From assembly GCA_017619335.1 (NCBI GenBank), contig JAFZSP010000079.1, positions 1-64,000 of the forward strand: a stretch of DNA of 64,000 nucleotides, given 5' to 3'. The DNA is from Bacteroidaceae bacterium. GTDB taxonomy: Bacteria; Bacteroidota; Bacteroidia; Bacteroidales; Bacteroidaceae. Shown piece by piece: positions 14,889 to 23,828 of this stretch. The notes below the pieces were generated by a model that did not search any database, had not been told where the DNA came from, and saw only the letters and a list, made by a program, of their open reading frames with translations. How positions within the stretch are numbered: position 1 is the stretch's first letter; each line of letters opens with the position of its first letter. Position numbers and translations under genes: made by a program.

Positions 14889-16118
14889 ATGTCAACACTT
14901 CGTTGCCTGATATTCATTATTTCGGTGACGATAGGCTTGACGGTGCCGGCACAGGATTTTCACACTGTCAGTGGCACCATTTCAGACCGCGAGACTCACC
15001 GGCCGCTACCACACGTCAGTGTGGTGGCTGGCCGAGTCGGTACGGTGACCAACGAGCAGGGACAGTTCACGCTGAAGGTGCTTTCCCTGTCAGATACCCT
15101 TCTTTTCTCCCTCATCGGTTATGCCAGTCAGCAGTTGCCGTGTCCGACAGACGGACAGGAAATGAAAATACAACTGCAGCCCACCACGGTAAACTTGGAC
15201 GAACTCTTTGTGTGGTCGCTCAACGCCGGCGAGCTCGTCTATGAAGCCATCCACAAGTTCCCCGACAACTACAGTTTGCAGGGCACTTCCTATTACGGTT
15301 TCTATCGCGAGGTCATGCGGAAACGGCGGCAGTACATCTGTGTGAACGAGGCCGTCGTGGAGCTGTTCAAGTCGCCCTACGACCAAGACGTTGAGAATGA
15401 TGCAGTCACCGTTCACCGAGGGCGAAAAATCTCCAGCTTCAAGGCTTCTGACACCCTGATGGTCAAGCTGATGGGAGGACCCACGTTGCCCATTTTTGCG
15501 GATGTTGTCAAGAACACGGAACTCCTGTTCTATCCAGAGGACCTCGGTTGTTTCGAATACAGCTTTAATGGGGTGGAGAAACTCGACGACCGCCTCCACT
15601 ATATCGTCAAGATGACGCCCGTCGCCCCGAAACCCTACGCCCTTTTCTATGCCACCCTGTATATCGACCAACAGTCGTTGGCTATCTCCCGGGCCGACTT
15701 GCATCTGGATATGCGGAACCGTGTCCGTGCCTCCAATGCAATGCTTGTCCACCGACCCAAGGGACTGCGGTTCACCCCTGTGGAACTCACTTTCAACATC
15801 TACTATCGTACCGAAAACGGCGTCACCCACCTCAACTACGTCCGCAATGAGATGCGTTTCAAGTGTGACTGGCACCGTCGGCTCTTTGCTTCCACATACA
15901 GCGTCGTCAGTGAGTTCGTGGTAACCAATATCCTTCCCGAATCCCAACAAATCCGTAGCCGTGACAGTTACCACCGCCGCGAGAGCCTCTACGACAATGT
16001 GGAACTCTTCTCCGAGCCTGACTTCTGGGGGGCCGACAACATTATTGAACCCACAGAATCCCTCAATCGCGCCATTGAACGCCTCCGCCGTTCCGTCCAG
16101 CAAACGCTGAACAAGTGA
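14889..16118 (+). CDS. Secreted protein with carboxypeptidase regulatory-like domain
   Basis: The 409-residue product has a signal peptide (C-L-I-F-I-I-S-V-T-I-G-L-T-V-P-A-Q) and an N-terminal domain (about 26-100) of the CarboxypepD_reg-like/TonB-plug-associated type: V-S-G-T-I-S-D-R-E-T-H-R-P-L-P-H-V-S-V ... T-N-E-Q-G-Q-F-T-L. The rest (about 115-400) is an envelope domain common in Bacteroidales with beta-rich sequence such as L-Y-I-D-Q-Q-S-L-A-I-S-R-A-D. It begins 10 nt after carB and is probably cotranscribed. Role unknown; periplasmic or outer-membrane location is inferred. Confidence 0.8.
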   Translation: MSTLRCLIFIISVTIGLTVPAQDFHTVSGTISDRETHRPLPHVSVVAGRVGTVTNEQGQFTLKVLSLSDTLLFSLIGYASQQLPCPTDGQEMKIQLQPTTVNLDELFVWSLNAGELVYEAIHKFPDNYSLQGTSYYGFYREVMRKRRQYICVNEAVVELFKSPYDQDVENDAVTVHRGRKISSFKASDTLMVKLMGGPTLPIFADVVKNTELLFYPEDLGCFEYSFNGVEKLDDRLHYIVKMTPVAPKPYALFYATLYIDQQSLAISRADLHLDMRNRVRASNAMLVHRPKGLRFTPVELTFNIYYRTENGVTHLNYVRNEMRFKCDWHRRLFASTYSVVSEFVVTNILPESQQIRSRDSYHRRESLYDNVELFSEPDFWGADNIIEPTESLNRAIERLRRSVQQTLNK

Positions 16119-16199
16119 ATGTGAGTTACCCGTAAGCGATTGATCTGTGGATTTTGGTAGCATCAAGGAGGCTTTTAAGTATTTTTATCTTTTCTTTAT

Positions 16200-16229
16200 T
16201 TGTCCATTCAGAGTTTATGCTTACCTTTG
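16200..16229 (+). promoter_or_regulatory. Bacteroidota-type promoter before the nitroreductase gene
   Basis: TTG at 16200-16202 and TACCTTTG at 16222-16229 are separated by 19 nt, an ideal match. The start codon is 50 nt downstream. Confidence 0.75.
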
Positions 16230-16278
16230 CGGCGAAAAAGAATCAAATGGACATTACTGAAAAAATAGTAGAAGGTAT

Positions 16279-16812
16279 ATGGAAAATTTTTCTGATCTCG
16301 TTCGCCTGCGCCGCTCTATGCGCAAGTTCACTGATGAAGCGTTGACCCCGGCACAGGTGGAGACGCTGATGCGCTCGGCCTTGATGGCTCCCTCCAGCAA
16401 GGGAAAACACGCGTGGCATTTTGTGCTGGTGGACGACAAGGATATGTTGGAGAAACTCTCCCATTGCAAGGCCCAGGGTTCTGACTTCCTCAGCGGTGCG
16501 GCATTGGCGATAGTCGTTGTCGGTGACCCCGAGGAGAGTGACGTCTGGGTGGAAGACGCCAGTGTGGCTTCCACGGTGTTGCTCTATCAGGCCGAAGACC
16601 TGGGTCTTGGCGCCTGCTGGATCCAGGTGCGGGAGCGTTATACTGCCGAGGGTGAACCAGCTGACAATATCGTTCGTTTCCTGCTCGGGATTCCGGAGCC
16701 GCTGCGTGTGGTGAGTATCGTGGCAGTAGGTCACAAGGGAATGGAACGCAAGCCATTCAATGAGGAACGACTGCTGTGGGACAAGGTGCATGTGGATCAG
16801 TTTAAAGTTTAA
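16279..16812 (+). CDS. Nitroreductase family FMN oxidoreductase
   Basis: The 177-residue protein matches the small nitroreductase fold: R-R-S-M-R-K-F near the N terminus for FMN phosphate binding, A-L-M-A-P-S-S-K-G-K-H-A-W-H-F, and G-L-G-A-C-W-I-Q-V in the C-terminal half. Such enzymes reduce nitro compounds, quinones or flavins with NAD(P)H in the cytoplasm; the substrate cannot be deduced. It appears to head a row of plus-strand genes that continues through the DUF2520 and KdsC-like proteins. Confidence 0.9.
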   Translation: MENFSDLVRLRRSMRKFTDEALTPAQVETLMRSALMAPSSKGKHAWHFVLVDDKDMLEKLSHCKAQGSDFLSGAALAIVVVGDPEESDVWVEDASVASTVLLYQAEDLGLGACWIQVRERYTAEGEPADNIVRFLLGIPEPLRVVSIVAVGHKGMERKPFNEERLLWDKVHVDQFKV

Positions 16813-16841
16813 AGTTTCAGGTTTCAGGTTTAAAGTTTAAA

Positions 16842-17627
16842 GTGAGGATTGCATTTATTGGCGCGGGGCGCTTGGCCACGAATTTGGCACCAGCCTTGAA
16901 GGTGGCGGGTGTGCAGGTGATGGAAGTCTGGAGCAAGACACAGGCTTCTGCCGAGGCGTTGGCTGCCCGTGTGGGATGCAATGCCAGCTGGGGACAGGTG
17001 GAACGTGCCACACAAGATGCTGAAATGTATATCATTAGCGTCAAGGATACTGCCCTTCCAGAGGTAATACGTCACTTGCACGAGGGTAGGGAGAACGCTC
17101 TGTTCGCCCACACTGCAGGCTCGCTGCCTCTCTCTCTCTTCCGTGACGCCGGTCACGAGCGCGGTGCTGTCTTCTACCCTCTGCAAACCTTTTCCAAGGA
17201 GCGCGCTGTGGATTTCGGTGCCGTTCATTTCTTCCTGGAAACCAGCAGGGAAGAAGATTTTGAACTGCTGAAAAGCCTGGCCGAACGGCTGACCACCCCC
17301 GCGCAGATTCATCACAGCACCTCGGCCACGCGTCGGTGGCTGCACTTGGCGGCAGTCTTTGCCTGTAACTTCGGCAATCACTGCTGCACGGTGGCCGACG
17401 ACCTGTTGGCAGAAGCGAGTGTTGACTTCCGTGTGCTGTTGCCGCTGATGGACGAGATGGTTGCTAAACTGCACCAGTTGCCACCACGAGAGGCACAGAC
17501 GGGTCCTGCCGCACGCAGGGATGAAAATGTAATGGGGATGCAACGTGCAATGCTCACAGACCGCCCTGATTTACAACAACTTTACACACTCCTGTCAAAT
17601 AGTATTCAACAATATGATCAATTATGA
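16842..17627 (+). CDS. Rossmann-fold and DUF2520 domain protein
   Basis: The 261-residue protein begins with a dinucleotide-binding motif (I-A-F-I-G-A-G-R-L-A-T-N-L-A, Gly7/Gly9/Leu11) and has the C-terminal helical DUF2520-type domain (about 130-255; H-S-T-S-A-T-R-R-W-L-H-L-A-A-V-F-A-C-N-F-G-N-H). This is the 6-phosphogluconate dehydrogenase-like architecture, so an NAD(P)-dependent oxidoreductase is likely but the substrate is unknown. It starts with GTG after an AT-rich spacer made of repeated tttaaagttt and overlaps the KdsC-like gene by 14 nt, as is common in Bacteroidales. Confidence 0.85.
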   Translation: MRIAFIGAGRLATNLAPALKVAGVQVMEVWSKTQASAEALAARVGCNASWGQVERATQDAEMYIISVKDTALPEVIRHLHEGRENALFAHTAGSLPLSLFRDAGHERGAVFYPLQTFSKERAVDFGAVHFFLETSREEDFELLKSLAERLTTPAQIHHSTSATRRWLHLAAVFACNFGNHCCTVADDLLAEASVDFRVLLPLMDEMVAKLHQLPPREAQTGPAARRDENVMGMQRAMLTDRPDLQQLYTLLSNSIQQYDQL

Positions 17628-18132
17628 CTTAAAAAAAATACGTGCCCTGCTCTTCGATGTGGATGGCGTGCTCAGCGCTGAGACCATCCAGCAGGACCCC
17701 GACGGCGAGCCGCAGCGCACGGTGAACATCAAGGACGGTTACGCCCTGCGGCTGGCCTGTCTCACAGGGCTGCACGTGGCCATCATCACTGGGGCCCGTC
17801 CCGAGAGCATTCGCCGACGCTATGAGTACCTGGGCGTGCCGGATATCTTCCTGTCTTGCTCCGTGAAGATTGAGACCTACGAACACCTGAAGAAAAAGTA
17901 TGGCTTCACGGACGAGGAGGCACTGTACATGGGCGATGACATCCCAGATTACGAGATTATGCAGCGGGTGGGGTGCCCTGTGTGCCCCGCCGATGCTGCC
18001 CCGGAAATCAAGGCTATCTCGCTGTACGTCAGTCACAAGAACGGCGGTTACGGCTGTGTGCGTGACGTCCTGGAACAGGTGTTGCGCGCCCAAGGCAAAT
18101 GGATGGCAGATAAAACGGCGTTCGGGTGGTAG
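17614..18132 (+). CDS. KdsC-like HAD phosphatase
   Basis: The 172-residue protein has HAD motif I D-V-D-G-V-L, motif II I-I-T-G-A-R, and motif III/IV M-G-D-D-I-P-D-Y. The C-terminal G-G-Y-G-C-V-R-D-V-L-E-Q-V resembles the KdsC tail that closes neighbouring active sites in the tetramer. Size and motifs fit 3-deoxy-D-manno-octulosonate 8-phosphate phosphatase (Kdo synthesis for lipopolysaccharide). I chose the ATG at 17614 over one at 17545 because the fold starts right after it. It overlaps the DUF2520 gene by 14 nt. Confidence 0.85.
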   Translation: MINYDLKKIRALLFDVDGVLSAETIQQDPDGEPQRTVNIKDGYALRLACLTGLHVAIITGARPESIRRRYEYLGVPDIFLSCSVKIETYEHLKKKYGFTDEEALYMGDDIPDYEIMQRVGCPVCPADAAPEIKAISLYVSHKNGGYGCVRDVLEQVLRAQGKWMADKTAFGW

Positions 18133-18300
18133 CTCCCGCAAATGCGAAGCATTTAGAACAGCCCTTTGGCTGTTCGGCGGGAGCGACCGAGGCAGACCTC
18201 TTCTGCCGAGGACGGGGAACAGTGCTTGCGCTGTGCAAATATTAGAATGTAAAGGAAACCAAGAACCTTTATAAAATGCCTATGGCATTACTTGCGAAAT
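18132..18300. repeat. Multi-hairpin intergenic region (three-way-junction-like)
   Basis: An outer stem gctcccgc (18132-18139)/gcgggagc (18177-18184) encloses two perfect hairpins, aaatgc-gaa-gcattt (18140-18154) and gaacagcc-cttt-ggctgttc (18156-18175). It is followed by ggcaga-cctc-ttctgcc and an atgccNatggcat palindrome near 18277. The outer stem begins at the last base of the KdsC-like stop codon. No gene is visible in the 200-nt gap. Confidence 0.7.
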
Positions 18301-18332
18301 TTGAGTAACGATATTTTTATCAAAGAGTATTA

Positions 18333-18905
18333 ATGAAACTGATTTTAGCCAGTAACTCCCCTCGCCGCCGCGAACTGTTGGCGGGTCTGGGACTCCCCTT
18401 TGAAGTCCGCGTGTTGGACGGGATTGACGAGAGCCATCCTGCCGACCTGCAGGAGGGTGATATTCCTCTCTATATCTCACGAGCCAAGGCCGAAGCCTAT
18501 AAAGACGCTCTCCAGCCCGACGAACTGCTGATAACGGCAGACACCATCGTGTGGCTGGACGGTGCCGTTTTGGAGAAGCCCCGTGACGAGGAGGACGCCT
18601 GTCGGATGCTGCGCCAGCTCTCGGGCAAGACCCATCAGGTGTTCACAGGCGTGTGTCTCACCACCACCGAGAAGCAGGTCTCCTTCTCCTGCCGATCGGA
18701 CGTCACCTTCTGTCCACTCTCTGAAGAGGAGATTCAGCATTATGTCAACGCCTATCGTCCATTAGACAAAGCGGGGGCCTACGGAGTTCAGGAGTGGATC
18801 GGTTACATCGGGGTGGAACGCATTGAAGGGTCCTTCTTCAATGTCGTGGGCTTGCCCGTGCAACGACTCTATCAGTGCTTGAAACAAAACTTTAATGTAT
18901 TATGA
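18333..18905 (+). CDS. Maf family nucleotide pyrophosphatase
   Basis: The 190-residue protein carries the Maf signature from the first residues (L-I-L-A-S-N-S-P-R-R-R-E-L-L), the metal-binding T-A-D-T-I-V-W-L-D, the G-K-T-H-Q-V-F-T-G-V loop and D-K-A-G-A-Y-G-V-Q near the C terminus. The D-K-A-G-A-Y-G pattern fits dTTP/UTP-type Maf (YhdE-like) house-cleaning pyrophosphatases. Length is typical. The stop overlaps the next start as ATGA (18902-18905). Confidence 0.93.
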   Translation: MKLILASNSPRRRELLAGLGLPFEVRVLDGIDESHPADLQEGDIPLYISRAKAEAYKDALQPDELLITADTIVWLDGAVLEKPRDEEDACRMLRQLSGKTHQVFTGVCLTTTEKQVSFSCRSDVTFCPLSEEEIQHYVNAYRPLDKAGAYGVQEWIGYIGVERIEGSFFNVVGLPVQRLYQCLKQNFNVL

Positions 18906-19417
18906 ATAAAACGCAGAAATTCATTTCACTATTATTTGCTGTTCTAACAATGGCTGCTGTCTTTTCCTGCAAGGAAGATGACAAGATTTCTTATATGCCC
19001 ACCTGGAAGGGCTTTGACTATTCGCCACGTCCCGTCGTCTTGGGAGACAGCGTCACGATTGTGGCACAACAGGGTGAAATCGGCAACCTGATTTACAAGG
19101 CCGTCTATACTTGGACAGCCGTTTATCACATCCAGAAAACAGATGGTGCTGACTCCACCGTGACCCTGAAAAAGACCAATACAGTGGTTTACGACAACGA
19201 CCCGTCGGACCCCACCGTGAAGTTCCTGATTCCTCGCGATGTCACTTCACGCAATTTCTCTGTCTCTTTCAAAGGAGAGTATCATTATTCTGCCAGCGGC
19301 GTCCAGGCTGATGACGGTTCGCTGGCTACCCAAACGGGCTATGGCAGTCTGCATCGCAGCCAGTCCAGTACGCTCTATGGTATCAGCAACGGCACGCTCA
19401 CCATTCCTCTCCCTTAA
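18902..19417 (+). CDS. Lipoprotein, unknown function
   Basis: The 171-residue product has lipobox V-F-S-C with lipid Cys23, followed by K-E-D-D. The mature part is beta-rich (V-V-L-G-D-S-V-T-I-V-A, Y-K-A-V-Y-T-W-T-A-V-Y) and probably an Ig-like sandwich. It is translationally coupled to maf by a 4-nt overlap and followed 17 nt later by the M64 peptidase gene, so the three are likely cotranscribed. Family not recognised. Confidence 0.75.
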   Translation: MNKTQKFISLLFAVLTMAAVFSCKEDDKISYMPTWKGFDYSPRPVVLGDSVTIVAQQGEIGNLIYKAVYTWTAVYHIQKTDGADSTVTLKKTNTVVYDNDPSDPTVKFLIPRDVTSRNFSVSFKGEYHYSASGVQADDGSLATQTGYGSLHRSQSSTLYGISNGTLTIPLP

Positions 19418-19434
19418 TCAACGCTTGCCCCTTG

Positions 19435-20721
19435 ATGAAACGTCTTGTATCCTTATCCCTTCTGCTGGTGCTGGTCTCTTCCTTGAGAGCGCAACCTGTT
19501 GACTTTGACCAAGTTTTCACCGATTCTACTTTGCGTATCGACTACATCTTCTCCGGTACCAACCGTACTCAGCATATCGCTGTGGATCAGTTGTCGAAGA
19601 CATCGGGATGGTACGGTCGCCGGCACCATCTGGAGCAACTGCCATTAGAAGGCAATGGGCAACTAACTGTTGTTGACCCTGTTACAGGTGACACGCTCTA
19701 CCGACACAGTTTTTCCACCCTTTTTCAGGAGTGGCAGGAAACAGAAGAGGCAAGGCTTGTAGAGAAAGCTTTTGAGAACACGTTCCTCATCCCGCTGCCG
19801 CAGCGGCCGGTGGATGTGATCTGTCAGCTGGTGGACACGCATCGGCAAGTGCAGTCACGGCTGTGCCACCGCGTGAACCCACACGATATCCTCATCCGTG
19901 ACCGCAGCGCTGAAACGCCGACCCGTTGGCAGTATGTGAGACAGGGTGGCGACCCGCGCGATTGTATTGACGTGGCCTTTGTGGCGGAGGGTTACACTTC
20001 AGAAGAAATGCCCGCGTTTCTGGCGATGTGTGACAGCAGCGTGATGGCGCTGGAGGAGCACGAGCCGTTCCGCTCCCTGATGGGGCGCTTCAACTTCATC
20101 GCTGTGATGCCGCCCTCCCGTGACAGCGGTGTCTCCATACCGCATCAGGGCCTATGGAAGAATACGGCGCTGGGTTCCAGTTTTGATACCTTCTATATTA
20201 ACCGCTATCTCACCACGTTGCATATCAAGCGCTTGTACGATGTGATGACAGGAATTCCCTTTGAGCATTTTATCATCCTTGCCAATACCAGAAAGTACGG
20301 CGGCGGCGGCATTTACAACAACTATAATATGGCGGCTGCGGAGTGCCCGTATTCAAAGTTGGAAGTCATCGTTCATGAGTTCGGCCACAGTTTTGGCGGC
20401 CTTGGGGACGAGTATGCTTATGGCAACGACCCGGAGTCTCATTATCCTGCTGACACCGAACCCTGGGAACCCAATCTCACGACGCTGCACGACTTCGACA
20501 GCAAGTGGAAGGATATGCTGGAACCGGGAACGCCCGTCCCCACAAAACCCGATGGCCGTCAGCTGACCACGAAAGTGGGTGTCTATGAAGGAGCTGGGTA
20601 TCAGTCACATGGCGTCTATCGGCCTGTACAGGAGTGCCGAATGAAGGTCAATGAAGTCAAGGAGTTCTGTCCCGTCTGTCAGCGTGCCTTGCGACGAATC
20701 ATTCAATTCTATACCGAATAA
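19435..20721 (+). CDS. Secreted M64 (IgA peptidase-like) metallopeptidase
   Basis: The 428-residue protein has a signal peptide (L-S-L-L-L-V-L-V-S-S-L-R-A-Q), an N-terminal beta domain (about 20-150) and a catalytic domain with D-V-A-F-V-A-E-G-Y-T, A-N-T-R-K-Y-G-G-G-G-I-Y-N and the zinc motif H-E-F-G-H-S-F-G-G-L-G-D-E-Y (His314, Glu315, His318, probable third ligand Asp325). This arrangement defines peptidase family M64, named for a Clostridium IgA-cleaving enzyme; in Bacteroidales the natural substrate is usually unknown. A TTG one codon before the ATG is not preferred. Confidence 0.9.
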   Translation: MKRLVSLSLLLVLVSSLRAQPVDFDQVFTDSTLRIDYIFSGTNRTQHIAVDQLSKTSGWYGRRHHLEQLPLEGNGQLTVVDPVTGDTLYRHSFSTLFQEWQETEEARLVEKAFENTFLIPLPQRPVDVICQLVDTHRQVQSRLCHRVNPHDILIRDRSAETPTRWQYVRQGGDPRDCIDVAFVAEGYTSEEMPAFLAMCDSSVMALEEHEPFRSLMGRFNFIAVMPPSRDSGVSIPHQGLWKNTALGSSFDTFYINRYLTTLHIKRLYDVMTGIPFEHFIILANTRKYGGGGIYNNYNMAAAECPYSKLEVIVHEFGHSFGGLGDEYAYGNDPESHYPADTEPWEPNLTTLHDFDSKWKDMLEPGTPVPTKPDGRQLTTKVGVYEGAGYQSHGVYRPVQECRMKVNEVKEFCPVCQRALRRIIQFYTE

Positions 20722-20732
20722 ACCCAACAAGT

Positions 20733-21767
20733 ATGCAGCCCCGTAAGTCCTTCCTATTTATTTGCTTCCTATTTAGTCTCTTTCCCCCTTCGTCCGCCCA
20801 ACGATGGCAGCCGCGTTACCGGGAGAACGTGCCCACGGACAGCATTATTCTGAGTGACCCATGTATTCTCGCGGACTCCGCCACACACACGTATTATATG
20901 ACGGGGACAGGCGGGCTCCTGTGGACCAGCAAGAACTTGCAGACCTGGGACGGGCCACGCAACGTCGTGGAGATTGACACCACTTCCTGGATGGGGCGCC
21001 ACCCACAAATCTGGGCAGCGGAACTGCATAATTATCAGGGCAAGTACTATTATTTTGCCACCTTCACCAATAATGCCATCACGATAGATGATGTCCGTGG
21101 TCACAAAATACCCCGCCGCGCCAGTCACATCCTGGTGTCTGACAAGCCCGACGGTCCCTACCGTCCCATGCGTGACCCTGTGTATCTGCCCGCCTTCAAG
21201 CCTACGCTGGACGGCACTTTCTGGGTGGATGCAGACGGCCTGCCCTATATGGTCTATTGTCACGAGTGGCTGCAGGCTGGCTACGGCACGATGGAGAAAA
21301 TCCGCCTGACAGATGATTTGAGCGGTTCCGTTGGCACGGCGTCACTGCTTTTCAGTGCTGCCGACGCCCCCTGGAGCCGCGGAGACGACGTGCCGGAGGA
21401 GGTGGCCAAAGGTCACCAGCGTCCGGACGGCACGGTGCCGAATGTGGTGACCGACGGGCCGTGGCTCTTCCGCACCCAGAGCGGGCGCCTTGGCATGATT
21501 TGGACCAGTTGGGTAGGGAGTGATTACACGATGGGAGTGGCCTACAGTAAAAGCGGCACCCTCAACGGCCCCTGGATCCATGAGCCCAAGCCGCTGACAC
21601 CTCCCAACTACGGTCACGGAATGCTCTTCCGCGACTGGCGCGGGCGCCTGCTGTGCTCCCTCCACAGTCACGAAGTGGTGAACGGCCGCACCATTCGTCG
21701 TCCACATTTCTTCCTGATGGATGACGAGGGTGACCGCTTGACAGTGCTTGCTCACTTCAAGCCTTGA
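20733..21767 (+). CDS. Secreted glycoside hydrolase family 43-like enzyme
   Basis: The 344-residue protein has a signal peptide ending S-S-A-Q and a five-bladed propeller pattern. The GH43 base lies in I-L-S-D-P-C-I-L (Asp42) and the pKa-modulating Asp in T-L-D-G-T-F-W-V-D (Asp160). Where the general acid Glu often sits in an E-G-P motif this protein reads V-T-D-G-P-W-L (Asp241). GH43 enzymes act on arabinose- or xylose-containing glycans; the subfamily is not determined. It begins 11 nt after the M64 gene and converges with fbp. Confidence 0.8.
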   Translation: MQPRKSFLFICFLFSLFPPSSAQRWQPRYRENVPTDSIILSDPCILADSATHTYYMTGTGGLLWTSKNLQTWDGPRNVVEIDTTSWMGRHPQIWAAELHNYQGKYYYFATFTNNAITIDDVRGHKIPRRASHILVSDKPDGPYRPMRDPVYLPAFKPTLDGTFWVDADGLPYMVYCHEWLQAGYGTMEKIRLTDDLSGSVGTASLLFSAADAPWSRGDDVPEEVAKGHQRPDGTVPNVVTDGPWLFRTQSGRLGMIWTSWVGSDYTMGVAYSKSGTLNGPWIHEPKPLTPPNYGHGMLFRDWRGRLLCSLHSHEVVNGRTIRRPHFFLMDDEGDRLTVLAHFKP

Positions 21768-21789
21768 ACGGCTTCAACGCTGGAACGCC

Positions 21790-23820
21790 TCACTTGCGGG
21801 CGCGTTCCTTGATGATGCCGTGGCGATAGGCGTAGAGCAGTTCCTTGAGTTCGTCGATTTGGTGTTGTAGTTCCTTGCCTTTGTCGGTGTCCCGCACGCG
21901 AAGGCGACGGCCGCTGAGTTCCACGATTTGTTTGCTGGAAACGATATCCGTTCCGCGGCGAATAGCATCGTCGGCACTCTCAAATGGTTCGTGCTGAATG
22001 AGTTCGAAGCCGCGGCTGTGGAAGACAAGGGTATAGCCAGCAATGCCGGTGGTCTCGTGGTAGGCCTTGGACAGACCGCCATCAATCACCATCAGTTTGC
22101 CGTCGGCCTTTACGGGACTCTCTCCACCTGTCACGCGAACAGGCACGTGACCGTTGATGATGTGACGGTGACTTCCTTCCACACCGAAGGCATCCAGAAT
22201 ACGGTCCACCACTTCGGGCTGGTCACGCAACAAGTAATAGTAACCTTTCTTTTCCTCATGGGTTTTCTTGTCGCGTAGGAAGTAACGTTCGAAGGTGGCC
22301 ATGCGGTCTTTATCGAAAAGAGGTGAATCCTTTCCGCACCATAGGTACCAGAAGTAATCCTTGGCAAACTGCTTCTCTGGACGGGACGTGTCGGCGTTGA
22401 AGGCGGCACGCATCGTCATTCCGATTCGGTGCAGCAGCTCGCGGCCGCTGTAGCGCTGGCCGTTCAGATCCACCTCCTTGAGGGTGCCGTCTGCATTCAA
22501 GGGCACGCTGGCGTGGAAGAGGAGGTTGCCGTTGTAGATGCTGTACATGCAGCCGTGGGTGAAGAGGCATTTGATGTGTTTCTGCAGCTTGTCTGAGACG
22601 CGGAAGGAGTGGTGGAGCTGGTGGACAAGGTCGGCTTCTTCGGGAGTGAGCTCGAAGGGGTGTGAGGGGTCAAGGGTAGGGAAGAAGGTGTCTGTCATCT
22701 CGTACTCCTTGCCATTAAGCACATATACGCCGCGTTCCTTGTCTATATTTTGCAGCACCAGACGGTCCTGCATCTGCCATTCAGGGCGGCGGAGGATCAT
22801 CTGTGCCTCTAACTTGAACTGAATGATACTGATGGCCTTGTGCATCTGTGCAATCAGGCGGCGCGTTTTCTCGTTGTGGGTGGTGTCGTCCTTGTCGAGG
22901 CGCGGTCCGAAGAGGTCGCAGGGGTCGGTGGCATAGGTCTCCATAGCGAAGGTGGCCAACGGCACGAGGTTAATGCCGTAGCCGTCTTCCAGTGTGACCA
23001 TATTACCATAGCGCAGCGACAGTCGCAGCACGTTGGCAATGCAGCAGTCATTGCCCGCAGCAGCTCCCATCCAGAGGGCGTCGTGATTACCCCATTGAAT
23101 ATCAAAGCTATGGTGCTGGCACAGCCGATCCATAATGATGTGTGCACCGGGACCGCGGTCGAAGATGTCTCCCAGAATATGCAACTGATCAACGGCCAGT
23201 CGCTGAATCACGTCGGCCAAAGCAATGATAAATGCGTCGGCTCGGTCCGTTTCCACAATTGTTTGAATGATGCGGGCAAAGTATTCCTGTTTGTCATCAT
23301 CAGAGGGTAGTTCGTGCAAGAGTTCCTCAATGATGTAGGCGAATTCCGGCGGCAGGGCCTTGCGCACCTTGGATCGTGTATATTTAGAACTGACGCTCTG
23401 GCAAACGCGGATGAGTTGCTGGAGAGTGGTGGAGTAGAAAGATTCTAATGAGGAATGTTTCTTGTTTTCTTCATTCATCACTCCCGAATCATCATTTAGC
23501 TGAGTCTTAATAATTTCCAGCTTTTGCTCGGGATAGTAGATGAGGGTACAGAGTTCTCGCAACTCTTCGGCTGAAAGTGTGTCGGCAAAGAGCTCACGGA
23601 CTTTGCGCTTGATATTTCCGGAAGCGTTCTTGAGAATGTGGAGAAACGCCTCATATTCCCCATGAATATCCGCCATGAAATGTTCCGTGCCCTTCGGCAA
23701 GTTAAGGATGGCCTCCAGATTGATGATTTCCGTGCTGGCGGCAGCCACGTTGGGGAAGGACTGTGAGAGGAGTTCGAGGAAACGGCGGTCGGCCTCGATT
23801 CGGTTTTCAATGGAGTTCAT
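21790..23820 (-). CDS. fbp: Fructose-1,6-bisphosphatase class III
   Basis: Hydrolyses fructose 1,6-bisphosphate in gluconeogenesis. The 676-residue length fits class III, which is built on a metallophosphoesterase core: A-D-I-H-G-E-Y, L-G-D-I-F-D-R-G-P-G, Q-W-G-N-H-D-A-L-W, N-G-H-V-P-V and D-G-G-L-S-K-A-Y. The open frame extends upstream to 24156, but that part runs antisense-frame through prmA and is not protein-like, so the ATG at 23820 (M-N-S-I-E-N-R-I) is the start, 8 nt after prmA. It is the last gene of a four-gene operon. Confidence 0.94.
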   Translation of the reverse strand: MNSIENRIEADRRFLELLSQSFPNVAAASTEIINLEAILNLPKGTEHFMADIHGEYEAFLHILKNASGNIKRKVRELFADTLSAEELRELCTLIYYPEQKLEIIKTQLNDDSGVMNEENKKHSSLESFYSTTLQQLIRVCQSVSSKYTRSKVRKALPPEFAYIIEELLHELPSDDDKQEYFARIIQTIVETDRADAFIIALADVIQRLAVDQLHILGDIFDRGPGAHIIMDRLCQHHSFDIQWGNHDALWMGAAAGNDCCIANVLRLSLRYGNMVTLEDGYGINLVPLATFAMETYATDPCDLFGPRLDKDDTTHNEKTRRLIAQMHKAISIIQFKLEAQMILRRPEWQMQDRLVLQNIDKERGVYVLNGKEYEMTDTFFPTLDPSHPFELTPEEADLVHQLHHSFRVSDKLQKHIKCLFTHGCMYSIYNGNLLFHASVPLNADGTLKEVDLNGQRYSGRELLHRIGMTMRAAFNADTSRPEKQFAKDYFWYLWCGKDSPLFDKDRMATFERYFLRDKKTHEEKKGYYYLLRDQPEVVDRILDAFGVEGSHRHIINGHVPVRVTGGESPVKADGKLMVIDGGLSKAYHETTGIAGYTLVFHSRGFELIQHEPFESADDAIRRGTDIVSSKQIVELSGRRLRVRDTDKGKELQHQIDELKELLYAYRHGIIKERARK

Positions 23821-23828
23821 AACTTGTT

